Source: Thermodesulfovibrionales bacterium
GTDB taxonomy: Bacteria; Nitrospirota; Thermodesulfovibrionia; Thermodesulfovibrionales; SM23-35
Length of the DNA stretch: 5,153 nucleotides
NCBI GenBank assembly: GCA_020062205.1
Contig: JAGUWT010000277.1
Span: forward strand, 1 to 5,153
Reading direction: 5' to 3'
The position numbers and the translations under genes were made by a program. A model generated the notes under the pieces. It made no database searches, was not told where the DNA came from, and was given only the letters and a program-made list of their open reading frames with translations. The number at the start of each line of letters is the position of its first letter. Within the stretch, counting starts at the first letter, position 1. Positions 1 through 5,153 of this stretch are shown here, piece by piece.

Positions 1-776
1 ATGAGTTTCATCAGACCAGGGCCATAGAGATATAAAACAGCCCATGCGGTTGTAATTGCAAGGCCAATAAAACTGTAAAATACTAAAAAGTGCGCTATCT
101 TTCGATCTTTGGTCACATTACATTTTTCAAAACGTTTGTGTTCGAGTATTTCCCATATGGTTGCAATAACTGTGTTCCAAATATTACCTTTACGGACTGG
201 ACCTGCTACTCGTTCCATATCTTTCCAGTATCTCAAGATTCCCATGGCTAAGGAAACTACAGCAAAGAGAGCTATCGGTACGAAAACACTGTCGATATAA
301 AGCGACGGCAATAGTGCTGAGTATGCGATTTTACCTGCTTCATTCCTAATAGCTGCCAGATTCAGATGGCCTAGCGAACCAAGAATAATAAGAAAGATAA
401 CAACAGGGATTGCAAGAAGGGGAACGAGAGCACCAGGGCTTCCAACAGCCTTTCCTAAAAATTTCGGGGCCGAATAATTTTCAATGGAGAGTTTTCTGAC
501 TGCATTCAGAACTTCTCCAGGCTTTGCTCCTCTCGGACAGTAAGCAGTACAATCGCTGCACTGATGACAGAGCCATATATCAGGATTAGGGAAGAGCTTA
601 TCCTTCAAACCCCATTGAGCATATAACATTTCTTTTCTTGGGAATGGTTTATCATCAGGGGTTAAATTGCATACAACAGAGCATGTTGCACACTGGAAAC
701 ATTTTTTCAGGGATTCACCTCCTCCTGCAATAACATCCTTTACAAAGCCTAAATCAGGACTTATTTGCTCTGGCAT
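1..776 (-). CDS. qmoC: QmoC, membrane subunit of the Qmo complex (3' end cut by window edge)
   Basis: QmoC anchors the Qmo complex in the cytoplasmic membrane and links the quinone pool to the FeS/flavin subunits; it is known as a fusion of HdrC-like and HdrE/cytochrome b-like parts. The frame is open from ATG at 776-774 to base 1 (258 codons, no stop), so the C-terminal part is missing. The N-terminal domain has two [4Fe-4S] motifs: Cys26, 29, 32, 36 and Cys70, 73, 76, 80, each C-x2-C-x2-C-x3-C. Hydrophobic, probably membrane-spanning segments follow at about residues 116-136, 160-181 and 228-251. His213 and His229 lie in the membrane part and are possible haem b ligands (inference). The start is supported by an AGGAGGT six bases upstream. 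It is the last visible gene of qmoABC, 82 bases after qmoB. The family is usually longer than what is visible, so more membrane helices should lie beyond the edge. Confidence 0.93.
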   Translation of the reverse strand, partial: MPEQISPDLGFVKDVIAGGGESLKKCFQCATCSVVCNLTPDDKPFPRKEMLYAQWGLKDKLFPNPDIWLCHQCSDCTAYCPRGAKPGEVLNAVRKLSIENYSAPKFLGKAVGSPGALVPLLAIPVVIFLIILGSLGHLNLAAIRNEAGKIAYSALLPSLYIDSVFVPIALFAVVSLAMGILRYWKDMERVAGPVRKGNIWNTVIATIWEILEHKRFEKCNVTKDRKIAHFLVFYSFIGLAITTAWAVLYLYGPGLMKL

Positions 777-782
777 CCTTTT

Positions 783-789
783 ACCTCCT
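783..789 (-). promoter_or_regulatory. Ribosome binding site of qmoC
   Basis: The minus strand reads AGGAGGT, a perfect Shine-Dalgarno core, six bases before the ATG at 776. It fixes the qmoC start, which matters because the gene is truncated by the window. The site lies 14 bases downstream of the base of the intergenic hairpin, so that hairpin does not itself mask it. Confidence 0.85.
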
Positions 790-803
790 ATGAATCACGT
801 TGT

Positions 804-849
804 CCGTGACCGTTAGACGTGACAAAACAGACACGCTTAACGGACACGA
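804..849 (-). repeat. Imperfect hairpin in the qmoB-qmoC spacer
   Basis: Arms 804-821 and 832-849 pair around a 10-base loop (822-831). On the transcribed (minus) strand the 18 positions give 14 Watson-Crick pairs, two G-U pairs (817/836 and 804/849) and two mismatches (816/837 and 809/844). The spacer is built from CACG/CGTG words at 796, 805, 818, 832, 845 and 852, with an identical 13-base step inside each arm. No T-run follows on the minus strand, so it is not a typical intrinsic terminator. It could be an mRNA processing or stability element that sets QmoC levels relative to QmoA and QmoB, or a resident intergenic repeat; the sequence alone does not decide. Confidence 0.7.
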
Positions 850-858
850 CTCACGGTT

Positions 859-3060
859 TTAAAATCCTTTATACGGGTTAGGACCGAACTCCTTCAATTT
901 TTCCAAAAAGCTGTTTAATACCTCTGGTAATTTGTAATATTCTGAGATAGATATCTGTTCCATTTGAACCCTTCCAGACTCAAGCTTTAACCTGTCCAGT
1001 GTTTCGGCGACCTTTGACAATCTGATTTTAGCAAGGTGGCTTCCTGTTGCCATGTGACACTGGTAGTCTTCTCCATACTGACATCCCAGAAGGAGTATGC
1101 CGTCGATACCCTTTGAGAGGGCATCAGCTATCCATACCAGATTCATTGAGCCAAGGCATCTTAATGGAACAACCCTTACAAAGGGGGTATACTGAAGGCG
1201 GCTGATTCCCGCCATATCCAGTGCTGGATAGGCATCATTTTCGCAGGCAAAAACTATTGCTCTCGGCTTCTCCTCTTCTTCAGGAACCTCTATATTTTTT
1301 ACCATATTTCCGATCATATCAACTGAATAGTTCTTGAAGGAGATAATCCTCTCAGGACATGCACCCAGACAGATTGCACATCGTCTGCAGCGGGTCGGAT
1401 TATAAAGTGGGTTTGCCTTTTCATCTTCATTGATAGCACCGAAAGGACATTCCTCTGTACATCTCTTACACTGCGTACATTTTTGCATGAAGAAGTCTGC
1501 ATAGGATATATCCCCGGCCCTTGGATGAACTGCCTCCCCCCTGCCTGCCATCTCAATACACTGTATTGCCTTAAGGGCTGCCCCGGTTGCATCTTCGACA
1601 GTAGAGAGTATATCCATAGGCGCCCTCACAGGACCAGCAGCATAAACTCCTGTTCTTCGAGTTTCATAGGGGAAACAGATGAAGTTGGAGTCGGGATAAC
1701 CATAAGCCAAAGAAGGTAGCTCCCCTCCCTGTCTGTACCCAAGGTTTAGTATATCTGTTTCGATCATAACATAGGGGATGAACTCGTCCCCTGGTTTTAC
1801 CCCTGGCGGAAGTACTTCTTCCCCTAAGGCAGTTACTGGAACCATGCCTGTTGCCAGGACAACAAGGTCAGCATTCACCTGGATCTTTTCACCTATCAGG
1901 GTATTTTCCGCATCAACTATGAGATTTTTATTTCCATCCTCCGAGATGCCTTTAACATCACCTTTTGTCAAAAATACCCCTGGATCATTCTGCATACTCT
2001 TATAAAAATATTCATAATGGCCAGGTGTCCTCATATCTCTATAAAATATATAAACCTTTGCTTCAGGGTCCTGATTCCTTACATATTTCGCCTGTTTCAG
2101 AGACTCCATGCAGCAGGTTACTGAACAATAGGGTAGGTAATTCTCATCCCTTTGTCCTGCACATAGTATGAAGGCAACACTCTTTGCAGGTTCACCATCA
2201 GAGGGGCGTACAATTGTTCCCTTTGAGGCCAATTCCTCCATCATATAGTTGGTTATTACATTGGGATATTTTCCAAAACCAAGATGATCAATCTTTGTTG
2301 CATCATATGGTATGGTACCAGAAGCTGAAACTATAGCGCCAGCTCTAAAGGTCTCGACATTACCATTTTGTTTGATAGTGACATCATACAAACCCGGGGA
2401 ACCATCTATCTTTTCTATTAACGAAGAAGTATAAACCTTGATCTTTGGATTCTGTTGGATCTCTTTGATTAAATCATCGATAAATGGATCCTCCAGATCT
2501 GTATAGGGAGGTTTTGTTGGTGTCTGCTTATAAAGTTTTGCCATCCAGCCACCAAGGGAATCACCCTTTTCCACAAGGTAGACATCATAACCTGCCTTAG
2601 CTGCCTCATTGGCAGCGGTAATCCCGGCAAGGCCACCACCAACAACCAGCACGTTTTTACAGAGATCCTCTACCTTATAAGGTTCTGGGGCCTCCATCTT
2701 CTGCATCTTCAGGATTCCCATCCTTACGTAGTCTTCAGCCATCATCTGGGTGTCTTCATCATTTGGTGGATGAGACCAGACAACCCCTTCCCTCAGGTTT
2801 ACCCTTTCCACAAGTGGTATACCCAGATCAAAGACATCGTAATTTACACGTAGTGAGCAGGCAGCAATTATAACGGCGTTAACACCTTCTTGAGCCATGT
2901 CCTTTTTGATGAAATCAACTCCTTCTTTCTGACACAAGGATGGATGGGTCTTGACAACAGGGGCCTTCATCTTGGTAGCAACCTTTACTAATTGGTCTAT
3001 ATTGATGGCCTTCCCTATCTCGCAATCTGTGCAGATATAAACTCCTATCTTTTTCTCCAT
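859..3060 (-). CDS. qmoB: QmoB, HdrA/MvhD-like flavin and iron-sulfur subunit
   Basis: QmoB is a cytoplasmic, FAD- and FeS-containing subunit of the complex that connects menaquinone with APS reductase in dissimilatory sulfur metabolism. Domains in order over 733 residues: an HdrA-type N-terminal domain with Cys10, 13, 43 and 68 as likely cluster ligands; an FAD-binding GGGLAG motif at 141-146 with acidic Glu164 ending the second strand; an HdrA signature with Cys300, RDEN, Cys312 and Cys316-Cys317; a two-cluster ferredoxin domain with Cys528, 531, 534, 538 and Cys558, 561, 564, 568; and a C-terminal MvhD-like domain with Cys606, 635, 660 and 668, expected to hold a [2Fe-2S] centre. This domain order and length are typical of QmoB. 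No frameshift or missing ligand is visible. It begins 3 bases after qmoA with a strong ribosome binding site, so the two are co-transcribed and probably translationally coupled. The stop is TAA at 861-859. Confidence 0.96.
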   Translation of the reverse strand: MEKKIGVYICTDCEIGKAINIDQLVKVATKMKAPVVKTHPSLCQKEGVDFIKKDMAQEGVNAVIIAACSLRVNYDVFDLGIPLVERVNLREGVVWSHPPNDEDTQMMAEDYVRMGILKMQKMEAPEPYKVEDLCKNVLVVGGGLAGITAANEAAKAGYDVYLVEKGDSLGGWMAKLYKQTPTKPPYTDLEDPFIDDLIKEIQQNPKIKVYTSSLIEKIDGSPGLYDVTIKQNGNVETFRAGAIVSASGTIPYDATKIDHLGFGKYPNVITNYMMEELASKGTIVRPSDGEPAKSVAFILCAGQRDENYLPYCSVTCCMESLKQAKYVRNQDPEAKVYIFYRDMRTPGHYEYFYKSMQNDPGVFLTKGDVKGISEDGNKNLIVDAENTLIGEKIQVNADLVVLATGMVPVTALGEEVLPPGVKPGDEFIPYVMIETDILNLGYRQGGELPSLAYGYPDSNFICFPYETRRTGVYAAGPVRAPMDILSTVEDATGAALKAIQCIEMAGRGEAVHPRAGDISYADFFMQKCTQCKRCTEECPFGAINEDEKANPLYNPTRCRRCAICLGACPERIISFKNYSVDMIGNMVKNIEVPEEEEKPRAIVFACENDAYPALDMAGISRLQYTPFVRVVPLRCLGSMNLVWIADALSKGIDGILLLGCQYGEDYQCHMATGSHLAKIRLSKVAETLDRLKLESGRVQMEQISISEYYKLPEVLNSFLEKLKEFGPNPYKGF

Positions 3061-3063
3061 GAT

Positions 3064-4326
3064 TTACCTCCTCACCAAAGATTGAATAGTCTTAAGGGCT
3101 GCCGCTGTAGCAGTCTGGACAGATGAGTAGACATCTATGGGCTTTAAGGCACAACCAGCAGTATACATCCCGGCTACCCCCGTATTTGATAAAATAAAAC
3201 CATCTGTATCATAAGATATGTTTGCAGGAGCCTTCCATTCCTTTGTGTTAGGAGCCATACCAGTGGCAAGGACAACAAGGTTTACTTTTTCATGAATCTT
3301 CTGCAATGTTAGTGCATCCTCTGCTGTAACTGTAAGGTCCTTTGTGGAAGGGTCTTCCTCTATCTTGGCAACCTTACCTTTAATAAACTTTATCTTTTCA
3401 TCCTTCAGTGCCTTGAGATAGACCCTTTCAGCCCTTGCTGGTGTACGAATATCTATATAAAATATTAATACCTCTGCATCAGGATATTGCTCCCGTACGT
3501 AGGTAGCCTGTTTCATAGAGGCAAGGCAGCACACAGAGGAGCAGTATGGAAGGTGATTTTCATCTCTGGAGCCAGCACACTGGACAAAGGCTATCCTTGA
3601 GGGTCCTTCCCCATCAGAGGGGCGAAGGATTTTACCTTTAGTAGGGCCATTTTGAGAGGCAAGCCTCTCCATCATCATATTTATTATGACATTTTGATAC
3701 TTCCCGAATCCAAGATTATCAATCTTCGTGGCATCATAAGGGTTCCAACCCGTAGCCCAAACAATAGAGCCTACCTTTAATGAAAGGCTTTGAGCCTTCA
3801 TATTAAGGTCAATAGCCTTATATGTGCAAGCCTCTACACACTTAGCACATTCTGCTTTCTTGCAGTACTTATCGTCAATAACATATCTCAATGGAAAGGC
3901 AAAGTCTTGAGGAAGATAAATGGCCTTTGTCTTATCCATACCAAAATTAAAATCATTCGGTCTCTCTAAAGGACATACATCAAGACAAGCATTACAGGCA
4001 GTACAATTCTCATTCACATAGCGGGGATTCAGTTTTACCGTTACATCAAAGTCACCCTCGGAGCCAGAGATCTTTTCTATCTCTGCTAAGGTATAAATTT
4101 TTACTCTCGGATTGTTTTTAATCCTTCTGAAATTAATCTCCAGTCCGCAATTGGGTGGACACAACTTTGGAAAATATTTATTGAGCTGTGTTACCCTTCC
4201 ACCAAGGTATGGATTCTTCTCGATAAGGGTGACTTCATATCCAACCTCCGCTGCTTCTACCGCAGTAGTTATTCCACTGATTCCACCGCCTACAACTAAT
4301 ATACTTTTTGTTTTCTCCGCTGCCAT
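3064..4326 (-). CDS. qmoA: QmoA, HdrA-like flavoprotein subunit
   Basis: QmoA is the first cytoplasmic subunit of the Qmo complex, an HdrA-like FAD protein thought to take part in electron transfer between quinone and APS reductase. In 420 residues: the FAD Rossmann motif GGGISG at 13-18 with Glu36 as ribose ligand; a CPPNC motif at 56-60 that matches the CxxC-like position of HdrA; an inserted ferredoxin domain with Cys108, 111, 114, 118 and Cys155, 160, 163, 167; the HdrA signature around Cys249, RDEN, Cys261 and Cys265-Cys266; and a C-terminal flavin-fold part with an ATG motif near 350 and a TAGC motif. It lacks the N-terminal Cys domain and the MvhD domain of QmoB. ATG at 4326 follows a GGAGGA ribosome binding site by five bases and a promoter by about 50 bases, so it is the first gene of the operon. 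The last codons AGG AGG TAA form the ribosome binding site of qmoB. Confidence 0.96.
   Translation of the reverse strand: MAAEKTKSILVVGGGISGITTAVEAAEVGYEVTLIEKNPYLGGRVTQLNKYFPKLCPPNCGLEINFRRIKNNPRVKIYTLAEIEKISGSEGDFDVTVKLNPRYVNENCTACNACLDVCPLERPNDFNFGMDKTKAIYLPQDFAFPLRYVIDDKYCKKAECAKCVEACTYKAIDLNMKAQSLSLKVGSIVWATGWNPYDATKIDNLGFGKYQNVIINMMMERLASQNGPTKGKILRPSDGEGPSRIAFVQCAGSRDENHLPYCSSVCCLASMKQATYVREQYPDAEVLIFYIDIRTPARAERVYLKALKDEKIKFIKGKVAKIEEDPSTKDLTVTAEDALTLQKIHEKVNLVVLATGMAPNTKEWKAPANISYDTDGFILSNTGVAGMYTAGCALKPIDVYSSVQTATAAALKTIQSLVRR
3066..3072 (-). promoter_or_regulatory. Ribosome binding site of qmoB inside the end of qmoA
   Basis: The minus strand reads AGGAGGT five bases before the qmoB ATG. 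The bases are the two terminal Arg codons of qmoA plus the first base of its TAA stop, so a ribosome ending QmoA sits on the site that starts QmoB. This layout favours translational coupling and balanced production of the two flavoproteins. Confidence 0.85.
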
Positions 4327-4331
4327 GTTAT

Positions 4332-4337
4332 TCCTCC
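4332..4337 (-). promoter_or_regulatory. Ribosome binding site of qmoA
   Basis: The minus strand reads GGAGGA, ending five bases before the ATG at 4326. It selects this ATG as the qmoA start; the flavin-binding strand then begins at residue 8, as expected for a complete N terminus. Confidence 0.85.
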
Positions 4338-4379
4338 ATAAATATTTATGTTTAAAGGTAATGAATTTTGAGTGTTATT

Positions 4380-4407
4380 AGTATACAAAACAGCACATAT
4401 TTGTCAA
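4380..4407 (-). promoter_or_regulatory. Sigma-70-type promoter of the qmoABC operon
   Basis: On the minus strand a perfect -35 box TTGACA (4407-4402) is followed after 16 bases by the -10 box TATACT (4385-4380), five of six matches to TATAAT. Transcription would start near 4373 and give a leader of roughly 45 bases before qmoA. The DNA upstream of the -35 is very AT-rich and could act as an UP element. The boxes lie outside the insertion-sequence-like relic but directly touch the tandem repeats at 4407-4437. The call rests on consensus match and position only. Confidence 0.75.
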
Positions 4408-4437
4408 GCCTAAACTTTTAACAGCCTAAACTTTTAG
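4407..4437 (-). repeat. Two tandem 15-bp repeats abutting the -35 box
   Basis: The plus strand has AGCCTAAACTTTTAA at 4407-4421 and AGCCTAAACTTTTAG at 4423-4437, a period of 16 with one mismatch. The core CTAAACTTTTAG is a near-palindrome with arms CTAAA and TTTAG. The promoter-proximal copy shares its edge base with the -35 hexamer. Location and symmetry would suit a regulator binding site, but the same word recurs at 4747-4760 beyond the mobile-element relic, so a repeat with no regulatory role is also possible. Confidence 0.6.
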
Positions 4438-4439
4438 TA
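4419..4439. repeat. 21-bp direct repeat, copy 1
   Basis: Bases 4419-4439 are identical to 4742-4762, starting TAACAGCC and ending TTTTAGTA. The two copies are 323 bases apart and bracket the insertion-sequence-like relic. They might mark a duplication made when that DNA arrived, though 21 bp is long for a target-site duplication. Confidence 0.8.
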
Positions 4440-4440
4440 T

Positions 4441-4740
4441 TGCCATTTGAAAATTAAAAGTGAACCGTTTTGAGCAAATTTAAAATTTAAAAGTGAACAC
4501 CTCATTCATCATAATAGAGATAAATTCACATGTATATGGAAGTGTAGTTTTATTGTCATTCTGGCTTGTCCAGAATCCTTCTTATAAGCAGATGACAAAG
4601 GAGAAACAACAACAGGAAAGATTCCGAACAAGTCGGAATGACAGGCGATTGTTATGACACTCTTTTTATAATATCTCCAGAAGCGGGAGATCAGAATGAA
4701 TAATGTCCATATTCTTAAAGAGTTCACTTTTAAATTTTAG
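4441..4740. mobile_element. Decayed insertion-sequence or MITE-like relic (no transposase)
   Basis: An 18-bp perfect inverted repeat, TAAAATTTAAAAGTGAAC, lies at 4481-4498 (plus) and 4722-4739 (minus), enclosing 223 bases. A near-copy in direct orientation (AAAATTAAAAGTGAAC, 4450-4465, one T shorter) sits 33 bases before the left copy. Several spaced copies of a motif containing AAAAGTGAAC, with TTTTG-type sequence between, resemble from memory the multi-repeat ends of IS21-family elements. No istA, istB or other transposase reading frame remains, so this would be a deletion relic or a non-autonomous derivative. Family assignment is tentative. The 430-base gap between qmoA and the upstream gene (4327-4756) consists mainly of this relic, its flanking repeats and the qmoA promoter. 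Confidence 0.5.
4554..4643. repeat. REP/BIME-like pair of inverted palindromes
   Basis: Two 28-base units, 4554-4581 (plus) and 4616-4643 (minus), match at 23 of 28 positions and are separated by 34 bases. Both begin TGTCATTC. Each unit also folds by itself into a perfect 7-bp stem with loop CTTGT: ATTCTGG/CCAGAAT in the left unit and ATTCCGA/TCGGAAT in the right. Four of the five differences are paired so that both stems stay intact. Similar GTCATTC-headed palindromes are common as dispersed intergenic repeats in many bacteria (recollection). It sits inside the insertion-sequence-like relic, with no gene in it. Confidence 0.75.
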
Positions 4741-4741
4741 C

Positions 4742-4762
4742 TAACAGCCTAAACTTTTAGTA
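4742..4762. repeat. 21-bp direct repeat, copy 2
   Basis: Identical to 4419-4439. This copy overlaps the 3' end of the HSDR_N-like gene: bases 4759-4757 supply its TAA stop and 4762-4760 its last Tyr codon. The repeat is therefore part of a coding sequence on one side of the relic and part of a promoter region on the other. Confidence 0.8.
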
Positions 4763-5153
4763 ATCACATTCTGAGGGACATTTGAATACATCAAATACCA
4801 GAAAGATTCTCTTTTCCTTCTCAATCCTTTTTTCTGGAAGTCTCTTTAATTCAATTCTTCCGAGGGCTTCTAATGCTTGATTCTTTGAGGGTATCGCTCC
4901 TAAACCACAGCCAATTACTTCACCAGATATGGTATCCAGAACTTCTGCATCCTCTCCATTAGTTATAACAGCAAATGGAATCTGATAAACATCGAGAATC
5001 CTTGCGCAAGACAAAACCTCTCTCTCCCTCGACACTAATGAACCACGAGCACATTTTATGATCATGAATATCTTTTCTTCAACGCCTACAACAAGGTCAA
5101 CCTTTGACCTGTTTATTTCATCGCCTAAAATAATATTGAACCATCTGTCAACC
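4757..5153 (-). CDS. HsdR N-terminal-domain-like protein, C-terminal part (start outside window)
   Basis: The frame is open from the window edge to TAA at 4759-4757, giving 131 visible residues; the ATG at 5065 is internal, since similar-looking coding continues upstream without a stop. The visible part starts around WFNIILGDEI, then a VDLVV strand, then an FMIIKC strand followed by GSLVSRERE, a VITNGEDAEVLD stretch and GLGAIPS. This pattern resembles the small stand-alone proteins annotated as type I restriction enzyme HsdR N-terminal-like (HSDR_N, PD-(D/E)xK nuclease fold). In the usual D...ExK motif the Asp (visible residue 19) and Lys (33) are present, but the acidic residue two before Lys is Ile, so nuclease activity is doubtful. 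The C terminus carries CPSEC. No methylase, specificity or helicase gene is visible nearby. Function is unknown, and no link to sulfate reduction is evident. Confidence 0.65.
   Translation of the reverse strand, partial: VDRWFNIILGDEINRSKVDLVVGVEEKIFMIIKCARGSLVSREREVLSCARILDVYQIPFAVITNGEDAEVLDTISGEVIGCGLGAIPSKNQALEALGRIELKRLPEKRIEKEKRIFLVFDVFKCPSECDY

Noticed and set aside
777..858. A separate promoter for qmoC in the qmoB-qmoC spacer
   Set aside because: No pair of -35 and -10 like boxes with sensible spacing is visible; the spacer is dominated by the GC-richer hairpin.
1314..2171. Frames of 68-92 codons on both strands within qmoB, and the similar frames at 109-300 and 4112-4381
   Set aside because: They lie in other frames of well-supported qmoA, qmoB and qmoC coding sequence and show no recognisable domain.
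4407..4439. Tandem repeats as the start of a CRISPR array
   Set aside because: Only two adjacent units with a 16-base period and no spacers; a third copy is 323 bases away.
4673..4691. Small hairpin (ATCTCC/GGAGAT, 7-base loop) as a terminator for the HSDR_N-like gene
   Set aside because: The stem is only 6 bp and no T-run follows on the minus strand.
4509..4727. A 72-codon minus-strand frame inside the repeat region upstream of qmoA
   Set aside because: It reads through both palindrome units, has no convincing ribosome binding site, and its composition looks like translated repeat DNA.
4666..4740. A short minus-strand open stretch of about 24 codons ending in TAA, containing a protein-like NMDIIHSDLPLLEIL segment
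   Set aside because: It is preceded by an in-frame stop, overlaps the inverted repeat, and is too short to identify; it might be a transposase or host-gene scrap but cannot be supported.

Overview
The window carries the qmoABC operon of a dissimilatory sulfur-metabolising bacterium, most likely a sulfate reducer, and every gene reads on the minus strand. Qmo (quinone-interacting membrane-bound oxidoreductase) is the heterodisulfide-reductase-related complex known to exchange electrons between the menaquinone pool and APS reductase (AprBA). A Desulfobacterota or Nitrospirota (Thermodesulfovibrio-like) host would fit the gene order and the short palindromic repeats between genes. The window has no phylogenetic marker, so that assignment is inference.

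Layout in transcription order (high to low coordinates). From 5153 to 4757 is the 3' part of a gene for a small protein resembling stand-alone HsdR N-terminal (HSDR_N-type) domains; its start lies outside the window. From 4756 to 4327 is a gene-free region of about 430 bases dense in repeats: a 21-bp direct repeat, a motif related to TTAAAAGTGAAC in three copies (probably the ends of a decayed insertion sequence), a paired REP/BIME-like palindrome, and two tandem 15-bp repeats touching the -35 box of a near-consensus housekeeping promoter that fires into qmoA. qmoA (4326-3064) and qmoB (3060-859) follow, separated by 3 bases, with the qmoB ribosome binding site inside the end of qmoA. An 82-base spacer with a strong imperfect hairpin precedes qmoC, which starts at 776 and runs off the window at base 1 (258 codons visible).

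How the genes work together: QmoA and QmoB are cytoplasmic HdrA-like flavoproteins that divide the HdrA modules between them. QmoA has the ferredoxin insert inside the flavin fold. QmoB has the N-terminal Cys domain, a C-terminal ferredoxin and an MvhD-like [2Fe-2S] domain. QmoC fuses an HdrC-like two-cluster domain to a membrane cytochrome b module that contacts the quinone. The three proteins are expected to form one membrane-anchored complex.

The core genes look intact and conventional. The less ordinary signals are in the non-coding DNA: the covarying palindrome pair, the promoter-abutting repeats, the insertion-sequence relic upstream of the operon, and the qmoB-qmoC hairpin. I see no convincing evidence of a wholly new gene system here.
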